Assembly: GCA_017552455.1 (NCBI GenBank)
Contig: JAFZPX010000018.1
Location: 1 to 35,107 of the forward strand
Reading direction: 5' to 3'
DNA: 35,107 nt
Origin: Clostridiales bacterium
GTDB taxonomy: Bacteria; Bacillota; Clostridia; Saccharofermentanales; Saccharofermentanaceae
Part shown: piece after piece, positions 1 through 8,865 of the stretch
Position numbering within the stretch: position 1 is the stretch's first letter
Layout: every line of letters begins with the position of its first letter
The notes under the pieces: model-generated
Databases searched by the model: none
Told to the model about the DNA's origin: nothing
Seen by the model: the letters and a program-made list of their open reading frames with translations, nothing else
Translations under genes and position numbers: made by a program

Positions 1-2
1 CG

Positions 3-515
3 GGCGGATACAAGGAGAACGCCGGTATCTTCACACATAACAATGCATGGATCATCTGTGCTGAGGCTTATGCAGGAAGAGGAGAGAAGGCATTCGAGTA
101 CTATTCAAAGATCGCTCCTGCTTTCACAGAGGAGACATCTGATATCCACAAGACTGAGCCGTATGTATACGGTCAGATGATCGGTGGTAAGGATGCTCAG
201 AACTTCGGTCAGGGCAAGAACTCCTGGCTCACAGGTACAGCTGCATGGAACATGGTTGCTATCTCTCAGTATATCCTCGGTGTTAAGCCTGAGTTCGACG
301 GCTTGAGAGTAGATCCTTCCATCCCTGCTGCATGGGACGGCTTCAAGGCTACACGTCAGTTCAGAGGCGACACATACGAGATCACGATCAAGAATCCCGA
401 TCACGTTAACAAGGGTGTTAAGAGCCTCACAGTTGACGGTCAGGCTATTGAAGGTTGCATCGTTCCTGTTGCTGGCGACGGTAAGACACACCAGGTTGAG
501 GTAGTCCTCGGCTAA
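3..515 (+). CDS. Cellobiose phosphorylase (GH94), C-terminal part
   Basis: This is the last 170 residues of a gene that begins before the window. It splits cellobiose with phosphate into glucose 1-phosphate and glucose in the cytosol, saving one ATP per disaccharide. The sequence shows hallmark GH94 C-terminal blocks: a [13 protein letters not shown] segment at the very start, [20 protein letters not shown], and the closing region with GLRVDPSIP and RGDTYEI. These match cellobiose phosphorylase better than chitobiose or cellodextrin phosphorylases. The family is usually about 810 residues, so roughly 640 residues lie upstream. The next gene is a cellodextrin phosphorylase on the same strand, 117 bases on, which supports the substrate call. 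The N-terminal half and the promoter cannot be seen. Confidence 0.9.
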   Translation, partial: GGYKENAGIFTHNNAWIICAEAYAGRGEKAFEYYSKIAPAFTEETSDIHKTEPYVYGQMIGGKDAQNFGQGKNSWLTGTAAWNMVAISQYILGVKPEFDGLRVDPSIPAAWDGFKATRQFRGDTYEITIKNPDHVNKGVKSLTVDGQAIEGCIVPVAGDGKTHQVEVVLG

Positions 516-548
516 GCGAGTCAAAACATTCAAAAATTATTCACTTAA

Positions 549-580
549 GACCCCGTCATTCACTTTCGAATGACGGGGTC
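549..580 (+). terminator. Perfect 12-bp inverted repeat between the two phosphorylase genes
   Basis: A 12-bp stem (GACCCCGTCATT with its exact complement) closes an 8-base loop and begins 33 bases after the cellobiose phosphorylase stop. The + strand 3' flank has no good T run. The upstream flank is A-rich, which would give a modest T run on the - strand. A TATAAT-like hexamer follows at 587-592 without a convincing -35 box. The element could be a partial terminator, an mRNA-stabilising or processing hairpin, or part of a promoter region for the next gene. I see the repeat directly, but its role is inferred. Confidence 0.6.
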
Positions 581-632
581 TGCTGATATAATAGATAATG
601 TATTTTTCCAACTTATTTTCGGAGGTTCCCTT

Positions 633-3600
633 ATGGCAACTAACACCATCGTTAACGGCATTAAAGCCAGAGACAATCAAGTATCTGCGAAGTCCATTGC
701 AATGGGCAAATTCAGCAGTATTATCACAGGCGCAGTAAGCGCTCAGTATATCGGTTTTACTAAGACACCTGTCATCGCGGCTGTATGCGGTTTGGATTTT
801 GAGTCTCCTGTAGTATCTGTTGTACTGCAGCTGAATGAGATCAACGATGTTCTCACGAAGCTTTTCGAGCAGGGCGCAAGCGTTCTGTTTACAGCTGACG
901 GAGATCTTTATAAGGAAGGCAGCAGTGCACCTGAAGCTATCAGCGAAGAGCAGAAGGCTGCAATCAAGGCTGCTATCGACGGTGCTAAGACTTGGGGCGG
1001 CGAGCTCGACGGTAATGGTGAGCTCACATTCGATCCTTCCACACCTGCACCGGGACCTCACTACTATACCAACATGCTTATCGGTAACCGTATCGGCTTC
1101 GACAGACCTTTGCAGAGCACACCTAAGAGTGCGGTAGATGCATTGGGCGGCGGTTCTTTCAGATCCCATGCTGACACACAGGTTCTTGCCACAAGATGGG
1201 ACTACCTGCCTGAGGAGAACGGTTTCCCGGCAAACAGACAGTTCTATCTCACAGAGAACGGCAAGCAGATCTTCTGGTCAGGTACAGCTAAGGCTGATGG
1301 CCTTAAGAAGGTTACAACAACACATTCACAGAACAGAACGATCATCTCCTACGAGCTCGAGGACGGACTTAAGGTAACAAGAACTATCTTCATCCTTCCT
1401 GCACAGGACGACATGCCTCTTGCTACAGAAGCACAGATGATCAACATCGAGAATACAGGTTCCAAGGACAGAGACCTCCGTATCGTTTACACAGGTATGT
1501 TCGGAACAAAGCAGGTTCACGCTTTGAGCGAGGACGTTATCTTCACAACAGTTGTATGTGAGTCCGAAGTTTACTATGACGAGAACGAGAATATCCTCGC
1601 TATCTGTAACGATCCTAACCCTAAGAACGCTAAGGGAAACATCCGTTGGAATACATTGATCGTTCATGAGGACGGCAAGGCTAAGCTGCCTACACAGTAC
1701 TGCGCACGTTATGCAGACTTCGTAGGAAGCGGCACACTCGCTAAGCCTGAGTTCATCTCATTCCTTTCCGACAAGCAGTCCAGAAAGGGCCCGGGTTTCT
1801 TCGCTCTTGCAACAAGCTTTACAGTTAAGGCCGGCGGTTCCGTAAGAGCAGACAACTTCACGTGTCTTTCCTCTGACGTTGTTAACGACAACTATGTTGT
1901 AGATCAGACAACTAACGAAGAGATCGCTAACCTCATCGCTTACTACAGCGACGAGAAGGCACTTCCTGCTATGTACGACAAGGTAGTTAACTTCACACAC
2001 GACTACGCGAAATACATGAAGATCTCTCACGACGATAAGAACTTCGAGTCTTACGTTAACAACAACCTCCCGTTCCAGGTCTTCTACCAGACATTCGTAA
2101 GTAGATCACTCGACTGGACACAGAAGGGCTATCGTGAGATCGGCTTCAGAGAGATCCAGGACATCTTCGCTTCCATGTACTACTTCGCAGGTATGGGACA
2201 GCAGGAGTTCGTTAAGAAGCTTCTCCGTGAGTGGACAAGCAACGTATTCGAAGCAGGTTACACAAACCACAACTTCTACTGGTACGGCAAGGAGCCCGGT
2301 CAGTGGTCCGATGACGGACTGTGGCTGCTCCAGGCTCTCGACAGATATGTATCTTTGACTGGTGACTACGACTTCCTTAAGGAAGAGGTAGTAATGGCTC
2401 AGACTTATGAGACACCTGAGGCTGCTATGGAGGCAGTTAAGAAGGGCGAGGGCAAGAAGAGAACTATCCTCGAGACAATCAAGGCTATTCTCACATACAG
2501 CGCTAAGATCTCCGTTGGTTCACACGGCATTCCGCTCATCGACAGAGCTGACTGGAACGACTGCTTGAGAGTTGACCCTGACTTCCTTCCTGCTGCAAAG
2601 AAGCTCGAAGTTTATAAGGAGCAGCTTGCTGCTAAGGGCAAGGCTTACGGAGAGATTCCTCTCGAGTCTGAGTTCTCCGAGTCTACAATGAACGGCTTCC
2701 TGCTTAAGGTTGCTATCGATGCTGCTAAGGGAATGTTCGAGAAGACAGGCGATGCAGCTTACGCAGCTGAGCTCGGCGAGCTTTCCGAGGCTGTTAAGAA
2801 GACAATGAGGCAGAACGCTTGGAAGAATGACTTCTTTGCAAGAGTTCTGTTCAACAGAAAGAATAAGCCTGAACTCGAGTACCTCGGTGCTGCAGGCGAT
2901 AAGCTCCAGGTAGAGGATGCTCCCGGAACATACTTCCTTAATGCATTCTCATGGTCCGTTCTTTCCGGATGTGCAGACGAGCAGCAGATCTCTACGATGC
3001 TCGACTCTATGGACAAGTACATTAAGTCACCTTATGGCTTCAGACTCTGTTCCACAGTTGATTATCCGAAGATTGCTCCTAAGATCGACGTTGCGCTTTA
3101 TTATCCCGGTGACCGTGAGAACGGCGGTGTATTCAAGCACGCTAACATGATGGCTGCAGCAGCTATGCTCAAGGCATCCAAGGAAGTTTCCGATGTTGAG
3201 CTTGCAGCCAGACTTGCCAAGACAGCTTATTGGGTAATCGACTGCATTCTGCCTTACAGAACATTGAAGCACCCGTTCGACTCATGCGGTAATCCGAGAT
3301 GGTGCACACAGTACAACAACTCAAGCACAGGTGAGAATATCGGACCTACACTTTCCGGTACATCCACTTGGCTCCTGTTGTGCCTGTTCTCCTGCTTCGG
3401 CGTAGAGTTCACATCTGATGCACTTATCGTTGAGCCTTTGCTCCGTGAGTCAGATACAAGCCTTAATGTAACAGTTAACAGCGGACTTGCTGTTTACGAT
3501 ATCAACATCACAAAGCCCGAGGGCTTCCGCAGAACAAACGAAGGCGTTAAGGTCTTCTGCGATGGTAATGAGCTCCCTGACTGCAAGGTACCGATCTTCA

Positions 3601-3641
3601 CAGACGGCGCTTCGCATAAGGTTGAGGTCAAGTTCTCGTGA
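633..3641 (+). CDS. Cellodextrin phosphorylase (GH94)
   Basis: A 1002-residue cytosolic enzyme that phosphorolyses cellotriose and longer cellodextrins to glucose 1-phosphate and a shortened chain. Length and motifs match clostridial cellodextrin phosphorylases (about 980-1000 residues) rather than cellobiose phosphorylase (about 810). Visible motifs include GPHYYTNMLIGNRIGF, GGSFRSHADTQVLATRW and NGFPANRQFYL in the N-terminal beta-sandwich, QKGYREIGFREIQDIFASMYY at the start of the (alpha/alpha) barrel, and DRADWNDCL at residues 637-645, which contains the general-acid aspartate region. NIGPTLSGTSTW lies near the end. The ATG at 633 is chosen because a GGAGG ribosome site stands about 8 bases upstream; an in-frame ATG at 570 lies inside the preceding hairpin and has no such site. 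The secreted cellulase gene follows with a 4-base overlap. Confidence 0.93.
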   Translation: MATNTIVNGIKARDNQVSAKSIAMGKFSSIITGAVSAQYIGFTKTPVIAAVCGLDFESPVVSVVLQLNEINDVLTKLFEQGASVLFTADGDLYKEGSSAPEAISEEQKAAIKAAIDGAKTWGGELDGNGELTFDPSTPAPGPHYYTNMLIGNRIGFDRPLQSTPKSAVDALGGGSFRSHADTQVLATRWDYLPEENGFPANRQFYLTENGKQIFWSGTAKADGLKKVTTTHSQNRTIISYELEDGLKVTRTIFILPAQDDMPLATEAQMINIENTGSKDRDLRIVYTGMFGTKQVHALSEDVIFTTVVCESEVYYDENENILAICNDPNPKNAKGNIRWNTLIVHEDGKAKLPTQYCARYADFVGSGTLAKPEFISFLSDKQSRKGPGFFALATSFTVKAGGSVRADNFTCLSSDVVNDNYVVDQTTNEEIANLIAYYSDEKALPAMYDKVVNFTHDYAKYMKISHDDKNFESYVNNNLPFQVFYQTFVSRSLDWTQKGYREIGFREIQDIFASMYYFAGMGQQEFVKKLLREWTSNVFEAGYTNHNFYWYGKEPGQWSDDGLWLLQALDRYVSLTGDYDFLKEEVVMAQTYETPEAAMEAVKKGEGKKRTILETIKAILTYSAKISVGSHGIPLIDRADWNDCLRVDPDFLPAAKKLEVYKEQLAAKGKAYGEIPLESEFSESTMNGFLLKVAIDAAKGMFEKTGDAAYAAELGELSEAVKKTMRQNAWKNDFFARVLFNRKNKPELEYLGAAGDKLQVEDAPGTYFLNAFSWSVLSGCADEQQISTMLDSMDKYIKSPYGFRLCSTVDYPKIAPKIDVALYYPGDRENGGVFKHANMMAAAAMLKASKEVSDVELAARLAKTAYWVIDCILPYRTLKHPFDSCGNPRWCTQYNNSSTGENIGPTLSGTSTWLLLCLFSCFGVEFTSDALIVEPLLRESDTSLNVTVNSGLAVYDINITKPEGFRRTNEGVKVFCDGNELPDCKVPIFTDGASHKVEVKFS

Positions 3642-5341
3642 AGCTTCGTAAAGCAGTATCGTTGATTCTTACCGCGGCGCTGACAGCATTGCTGTCAGCC
3701 CCGCTTATTAATGCGCAAATTCTGATCAACGATAACACTGCCGTTATGGCTGCCACTGCGGTTGACGGAGACGACTGGCTCCACACATCAGGCGGCAGAA
3801 TTGTCGATGCACAGGGAAGAGAAGTAAGACTTACAGGTATTAACTGGTTCGGTTACAACACCGGAACAAATATCTTCGACGGATGCTGGTCCATCAACAT
3901 GGCATCGGGATTGAAGTCGATCGCGGATCACGGTTTTAACCTCATAAGGATCCCTATATCTTCTGAACTTATCCTTGCGTGGAGAAGCGGTCAGTATCCT
4001 CAGGCCAACTATAACTCATACACTAATCCTGAGCTTAACGGCATGAACAGTCTTCAGATTTTGGATTATGCTGTTGCCAAGTGCCGTGAGTACGGTATCA
4101 AGATTATGTTTGATCTTCACAGCGTAGACAGCAACGGCGGCGGTCATATGTATGAGTACTGGTATAACGGCACTTATTCGGAGGATGACTGGATTACGTC
4201 TCTTACTTGGCTTACGAGCCACTATAACGGCAATGATACTGTCATCGCTATCGATCTTAAGAATGAGCCTCACGGAGGAACAGTCTGGGATGGAAGCAAT
4301 GCACAGAACAACTGGAGAAGAGCTGCTACAAGAGCAGGTAATGCAATCCTTGATATCAACCCGAATCTTCTTATTGTTATTGAGGGTATCGAGACTTGTA
4401 ACGGTCAGACTGCATTCTGGGGCGGCAACCTTCAGGGTGTTCGTAATTACCCTGTTAACTTCGGTTCGGCTGACCGTAATGATCAGATAGTTTACTCTCC
4501 TCACGACTACGGCCCTTCCGTATATAATCAGCCGTGGTTCCACGGAGGAAGCTTCTCATACAACACTCTTTACAACGAATACTGGCACAACATGTTCCTG
4601 TATATCCGTGAAGAGAATATCGCTCCTTTGCTTATTGGTGAGTGGGGCGGATTCATGGACGGCGGTCCTAACGAACAGTGGATGAACTGTGAAGCACAGA
4701 TGATCAACCGCTACGGATTAAGCCACACATTCTGGTGCTTTAATGCAAACTCCGGTGATACGGGCGGACTTGTAGGCTATGACTTCCAGACGTGGGATGA
4801 GGCAAAGTATGCGCTCGTAAGACCTACACTCTGGCAGACTTCTTCAGGAAGATTCATAGGACTTGATCATCAGATACAGCTCGGTGCCAACGGTGTAACG
4901 GTAACAGGCGGTTCTTCATCCGCTGTATCTTACACAACACCTCAGCAGACATCTAATCAGGTAACAGCAGAGGAGCAGCAGTATGCGATGGACTTCATCG
5001 AGCGTCTGTATGTAAACATGCTCGGACGTTCTTCTGATCCTCAGGGCAAGGCATACTGGTATGCAAGACTTGTTAATAACACTGTCGATGGTATGACACT
5101 TGCGGACGGTTTCTATTTCTCGAATGAGTTTACCGCCATGAGTGCGAACATGAGTAACGAACAGTTCGTAAGACGCATGTACATAACCATCTTGGGACGC
5201 GACCCTGACGATGTCGGTCTGTCTTACTGGATCGGCAAACTTGATTCAGGCGCTATGACGCGCGAGCAGGTTTACCGTGGCTTCTTAGGTTCTCAGGAAT
5301 GGATCGGCAGATGTAATGCCAATGTCTTATTAAGACCATAA
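3638..5341 (+). CDS. Secreted GH5 endoglucanase with C-terminal DUF4214 module
   Basis: A 567-residue extracellular beta-1,4-glucanase. Residues 1-26 form a signal peptide (basic MKLRK, then a hydrophobic run ending near LINAQ). The GH5 barrel spans about residues 45-410. It has the LNEP-type motif DLKNEPHGG with acid/base Glu210, and LLIGEWGGF with nucleophile Glu335. LTGINWFGYNTG near residue 66 resembles cellulases of the GH5_1/GH5_2 type. A Ser/Thr/Gln-rich linker (about 430-450) leads to a DUF4214 domain (about 453-560, two repeats of the LYVNMLGR/MYITILGR kind), which may act in carbohydrate or surface binding. There is no dockerin or recognised CBM. The start is GTG at 3638, overlapping the stop of the cellodextrin phosphorylase, so translation is probably coupled. 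Family assignment is firm; the substrate is inferred from the neighbours. Confidence 0.92.
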   Translation: MKLRKAVSLILTAALTALLSAPLINAQILINDNTAVMAATAVDGDDWLHTSGGRIVDAQGREVRLTGINWFGYNTGTNIFDGCWSINMASGLKSIADHGFNLIRIPISSELILAWRSGQYPQANYNSYTNPELNGMNSLQILDYAVAKCREYGIKIMFDLHSVDSNGGGHMYEYWYNGTYSEDDWITSLTWLTSHYNGNDTVIAIDLKNEPHGGTVWDGSNAQNNWRRAATRAGNAILDINPNLLIVIEGIETCNGQTAFWGGNLQGVRNYPVNFGSADRNDQIVYSPHDYGPSVYNQPWFHGGSFSYNTLYNEYWHNMFLYIREENIAPLLIGEWGGFMDGGPNEQWMNCEAQMINRYGLSHTFWCFNANSGDTGGLVGYDFQTWDEAKYALVRPTLWQTSSGRFIGLDHQIQLGANGVTVTGGSSSAVSYTTPQQTSNQVTAEEQQYAMDFIERLYVNMLGRSSDPQGKAYWYARLVNNTVDGMTLADGFYFSNEFTAMSANMSNEQFVRRMYITILGRDPDDVGLSYWIGKLDSGAMTREQVYRGFLGSQEWIGRCNANVLLRP

Positions 5342-5355
5342 TATCGGAGGAGAAG

Positions 5356-6285
5356 ATGCCTTATTCAAGTATTTTTCTGTCCCAGATAGTCGAGCACTTC
5401 GCGTTGGAAGTTGTCTACGATTCGGGAGACATAGAGGAAAGAAGGATAACAGTCGCGGACGTTACGCGTCCCGGATTGCAGCTTGCAGGATACTACGACC
5501 ACTTCGGTCCTGACCGTCTCCAGATGGTCGGTAACATGGAGCACGCTTTCCTTTGCAACCTCACTTCCGAGGATAGAAAGAAGTCGATATCCACGCTTTT
5601 CGAGAAGGATATACCGGCGCTTATCATCACACGTAACCATGAGGTTCAGTCTGAGATCTTAGAGGCAGCAGAAGAGACGAAGACACCGGTCTTAAGAACT
5701 GCAGAGGCGACTTCCGATTTCTCGAGTGAGCTTGTTAAGTATCTTAAGATGGAACTCGCTCCCCGTGTATCGATGCATGGTGTTCTTGTAGAGGTTAACG
5801 GTGAAGGTATCCTTATCCGAGGCGAGAGTGGTGTAGGTAAGTCCGAGACTGCTCTTGAGATCGTAAAGAGAGGACACAGACTTATTGCCGACGACCAGGT
5901 CGAGATACGTAAGGTCTCCGAGACTACACTCGTAGGTAAAGCACCTGACGTCATCAAGCACCTTATCGAGATCAGAGGCATCGGTATCATGGACGTTAAG
6001 GAATTGTACGGTGTATCGTCGGTAAAGCCTCAGGAGTCGATAGACTTTGTTATCAATCTCGAGATGTGGGATGAGAATAAGACATATGACCGTATGGGTC
6101 TTAATGAGGAGACTACAGAGATCCTCGGGATCAAGGTTCCTTCGATCACGATCCCTGTAGGTCCCGGACGTAACCTCGCGATCATCGTCGAGGCTGCGGC
6201 AATCAACTACAGAGTTAAGAAGATGGGCTTCAATGCCGCACAGGATCTTGTCTCTAGAGTATTTCCGGGAGGCAATTTAAGCTGA
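5356..6285 (+). CDS. hprK: HPr kinase/phosphorylase
   Basis: A 309-residue bifunctional enzyme that phosphorylates and dephosphorylates Ser46 of HPr, setting carbon catabolite repression in Firmicutes. The C-terminal kinase domain has the Walker A motif GESGVGKS at residues 156-163, followed by ETALEIVKRGHRLIADD. The conserved MHGVLVEVNGEG lies just before it, and the family signature IRGIGIMDVKELYGV comes after. The N-terminal half (about 1-130) is the usual non-catalytic domain. Length is typical. The ATG has an excellent GGAGGAG site 5-10 bases upstream. The stop overlaps the murB start by one base, beginning a tightly coupled operon with murB, rapZ and whiA. Confidence 0.97.
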   Translation: MPYSSIFLSQIVEHFALEVVYDSGDIEERRITVADVTRPGLQLAGYYDHFGPDRLQMVGNMEHAFLCNLTSEDRKKSISTLFEKDIPALIITRNHEVQSEILEAAEETKTPVLRTAEATSDFSSELVKYLKMELAPRVSMHGVLVEVNGEGILIRGESGVGKSETALEIVKRGHRLIADDQVEIRKVSETTLVGKAPDVIKHLIEIRGIGIMDVKELYGVSSVKPQESIDFVINLEMWDENKTYDRMGLNEETTEILGIKVPSITIPVGPGRNLAIIVEAAAINYRVKKMGFNAAQDLVSRVFPGGNLS

Positions 6286-7196
6286 TGTCCATTGAGAACA
6301 TAATCAGAAGAGATGTATTGCTCAAGCCTCTGACGACAATGAAGACGGGAGGTCCCGCTTCATACTTTGCAGAGCCTTCTAACGAAGAAGAGATAATCGA
6401 ACTTATCAAGTTCGCGAATGACAATAATCTTAAGACGTTCATATTAGGTAACGGATCCAATGTCATCGCAGATGATGACGGCTTTGACGGGCTTATCATA
6501 AAGCTCGGAAATAACATGTCCAAGATAGAGGTTGAGGATGACCCCGAAGATCCTCAATATGGATTCATCACAGCTCAGGCAGGCTGTCTGCTGTCGAAGT
6601 TCGGTAACATGGCGGCATCGGAAGGATACGAAGGCGCGGAATTTTCCTGCGGTATACCGGGCAGTGTCGGAGGTGCGGTGTTCATGAATGCCGGAGCATA
6701 CGGAAGAGACATCTCTGATATCGCAGTTGAGGTTAGATTTATCGAGGACGGTGAAGTAAAGCAGATCAAAGTATCGAAGGAAGACTTTGGTTACAGAACA
6801 TCCGTCTTCGCGCAGAACGGCAGGATAGTTACAAGCCTTCGTGCGAGATTAAAGAAGGGCGATAAAGAGGCCATTGATGCACTCGTTAAAGAGCTTCGCG
6901 ACAAGCGTACTGCATCTCAGCCGCTTACTGTCCCTTCATGCGGTTCGACATTCAAGCGTCCCGAAGGTTACTTCGCGGGCAAGCTCATACAGGATTCCGG
7001 ACTTAAGGGATTCTCTCTTGATGATTCCGGTGCCGAGGTAAGTCCTAAGCATGCAGGCTTCGTTGTAAATAACGGCGGAACAGCAGGCTCTAAGGACATA
7101 AAGAAACTGATTAAGCATATTCAGGACAAAGTCTATGAAGACAGCGGCGTTATGCTTGAATGTGAAGTAAGATTTCTTGGCGGGAGTAACGAGTAA
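6285..7196 (+). CDS. murB: UDP-N-acetylenolpyruvoylglucosamine reductase
   Basis: A 303-residue FAD enzyme that reduces UDP-GlcNAc-enolpyruvate to UDP-MurNAc with NADPH in the cytosolic phase of peptidoglycan synthesis. The N-terminal FAD-binding region contains KTGGPASYFAEP and LGNGSNVIADD. The central part has GAEFSCGIPGSVGGAVFMNAGAYG. The C-terminal region has CGSTFKRP, which supplies the catalytic serine, and a late Glu in LECEVRF. The absence of the long insertion of type I enzymes and the length of about 300 fit a type II MurB. The start overlaps the hprK stop (TGATG), and the stop overlaps the rapZ start (TAATG), so the genes are translationally linked. Confidence 0.97.
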   Translation: MSIENIIRRDVLLKPLTTMKTGGPASYFAEPSNEEEIIELIKFANDNNLKTFILGNGSNVIADDDGFDGLIIKLGNNMSKIEVEDDPEDPQYGFITAQAGCLLSKFGNMAASEGYEGAEFSCGIPGSVGGAVFMNAGAYGRDISDIAVEVRFIEDGEVKQIKVSKEDFGYRTSVFAQNGRIVTSLRARLKKGDKEAIDALVKELRDKRTASQPLTVPSCGSTFKRPEGYFAGKLIQDSGLKGFSLDDSGAEVSPKHAGFVVNNGGTAGSKDIKKLIKHIQDKVYEDSGVMLECEVRFLGGSNE

Positions 7197-8095
7197 TGGA
7201 CATTATCATCTTGACCGGAATGAGCGGAGCGGGAAAATCTCAGGCTGCGGCCTACTTTGAGGATCACGGATATTTCTGTATCGATAATCTGCCACCTGTA
7301 CTTCTTCCGAGCATTGTCGAATCCTTCATGAAAGAAGGCGAGGAGGGCGGCCCTTCCATAGATAAGCTTTGCATCGTCGTTGATGTCCGTTCAAGAAGCT
7401 ATCTTAAGGGCTTTGATGCTGCCATGGTCAAGCTTGATGACTTAGGCTGCTCATACAGAATCGTTTTCCTTGAAGCTAATGACAACATCCTCGTCAGCCG
7501 TTACCGTCAGACCAGAAGAACACATCCTTTAACAGAAGAGATGAGCCTTGTTGATGCCATCGCTGTTGAGCGTGAGATGCTTCAGAGTATCAGAGGCCGC
7601 GCCACCAACATAATTGATACGACAATGACTACGCTTTCAGCACTTCGCAAGGAACTGCGCACGGTCCTTGATGAGGCTGAGACATCAGGTCTTTCCATCT
7701 ACGTCGAATCGTTCGGTTTTATGTACGGTCTTTCTTCTGACAGTGATAACGTTATCGATGTAAGATTCCTTCCGAACCCGTTTTGGGTCGAGAAGCTTAA
7801 GATGATGAGCGGTAAGGATGAGCCCATCGCCGAATACCTGATGGGATTCGATGAGACCCGCGAATTCATTGATAAGATAAGCGACATGTTCACTTTTATG
7901 ATCCCTTTCTATATCAGAGAAGGAAAGAGCAGACTTAATATCGGTGTCGGATGTACAGGCGGACGCCACAGATCCGTCTTCATCGCGGAGACCTTGGGAA
8001 AGATCCTCGCCGATGCAGGCTACAGAGTCACGGTCCACCACAGAGATATAGACAGAGACCCCAGATATGACATCAAAAAGCCCGAAACAACCTGA
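7196..8095 (+). CDS. rapZ: RapZ/YvcJ-family nucleotide- and RNA-binding protein
   Basis: A 299-residue P-loop protein. In Bacillus YvcJ is a nucleotide-binding protein affecting competence. In E. coli RapZ is an RNA-binding adaptor in amino-sugar control of GlmS, so a link to cell-wall precursor supply is plausible but inferred. The Walker A motif GMSGAGKSQ is at residues 8-16. The C-terminal RNA-binding domain has VGCTGGRHRSVFIAE and the late VHHRDIDRD. Length is normal. Its last 29 bases overlap the start of whiA in another frame. In most Firmicutes a yvcK gene stands between rapZ and whiA; here it is absent. Confidence 0.95.
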   Translation: MDIIILTGMSGAGKSQAAAYFEDHGYFCIDNLPPVLLPSIVESFMKEGEEGGPSIDKLCIVVDVRSRSYLKGFDAAMVKLDDLGCSYRIVFLEANDNILVSRYRQTRRTHPLTEEMSLVDAIAVEREMLQSIRGRATNIIDTTMTTLSALRKELRTVLDEAETSGLSIYVESFGFMYGLSSDSDNVIDVRFLPNPFWVEKLKMMSGKDEPIAEYLMGFDETREFIDKISDMFTFMIPFYIREGKSRLNIGVGCTGGRHRSVFIAETLGKILADAGYRVTVHHRDIDRDPRYDIKKPETT

Positions 8096-8852
8096 GAAGG
8101 ACAAGCAGGAGAGTTTCTCGAGGATAGTAAAAGCCGAGGTAGCGGCACTTCCTGTAAAGAAGGCAGAGGACAAAAGAAGTCTTGCCTCAGGTATGATCAT
8201 GCCCGGAACTGCTGTAAAGGACCTCGCGGAAGAAGTCCTCTCGAAATGCAAAGACGAGCTTAACAAGTCTTCTGAGAAGATCTCGCTCGACCCCAAGAAC
8301 GGCGCGAGACTCTTTCTTAGGGGCGCCTTTCTCGCGTGCGGGTACATCACAGACCCCAAGGCTGCGTACAGGATTGAGTTCAGGCCTGTTAACCCCGAGG
8401 CTGCCGACGTAATTACGGGCATACTCGCTGGCTTTGACATACCGTATACGGAAGCTCGTAGGGGAGAGGTACATGCCATTTATGTCAGCAGCGGAGATGC
8501 AGTCTCTGACATACTCGGCCTGATGGGTGCGAGCACGGCAAGGCTGAACTTCGAGAACATAAGAATAGAGCGCGAGGTGTATTCCGACATAAACCGTGCC
8601 GTTAACTGCGATTCCGGCAATACGGGGCGTCAGGCGGAGGCTGCGGTAAGAAGGGGAGAGCTTATAGGAAAGCTTCTGGATTCGCCCGAGGCAGAGAAGC
8701 TTCCGAGAAGCCTGTATGAGGCGGCTGTCGTGCACCAGCAAAATCCCGGAGCTTCCATAGCGGAGCTTGGAAAGATGATGAATCCGCCTATCGGCAAGTC
8801 AGGAATGAATCACAGACTTACACGCCTTCTCGAAATAGCGGAAAGTATGTGA
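8067..8852 (+). CDS. whiA: WhiA, sporulation/division regulator, shortened N-terminal domain
   Basis: A 261-residue protein of the WhiA family, a DNA-binding regulator of sporulation and cell division built from a LAGLIDADG-like domain and a C-terminal helix-turn-helix. The second LAGLIDADG block is clear (RLFLRGAFLACGYI at about 81-94), as are the following VSSGDAVSDILGLMGAS and RIEREVYSDINRAVNCDSGN. The HTH end has ASIAELGKMMNPPIGKSGMNHRLTRL. Usual family members are about 300-320 residues and reach the RGAFLAGG block near residue 120. Here it comes about 40 residues earlier, so most of the first LAGLIDADG half is missing or unrecognisable, replaced by a Lys/Glu-rich stretch. ATG 8067 lies inside rapZ. 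An alternative internal start would shorten it further. Confidence 0.9.
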   Translation: MTSKSPKQPEKDKQESFSRIVKAEVAALPVKKAEDKRSLASGMIMPGTAVKDLAEEVLSKCKDELNKSSEKISLDPKNGARLFLRGAFLACGYITDPKAAYRIEFRPVNPEAADVITGILAGFDIPYTEARRGEVHAIYVSSGDAVSDILGLMGASTARLNFENIRIEREVYSDINRAVNCDSGNTGRQAEAAVRRGELIGKLLDSPEAEKLPRSLYEAAVVHQQNPGASIAELGKMMNPPIGKSGMNHRLTRLLEIAESM

Positions 8853-8865
8853 TATTATTGCACCT

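Noticed and set aside
537..1169. A 210-codon - strand frame opposite the cellodextrin phosphorylase gene
   Set aside because: The phosphorylase on the other strand is certain; this frame has no motif or context.
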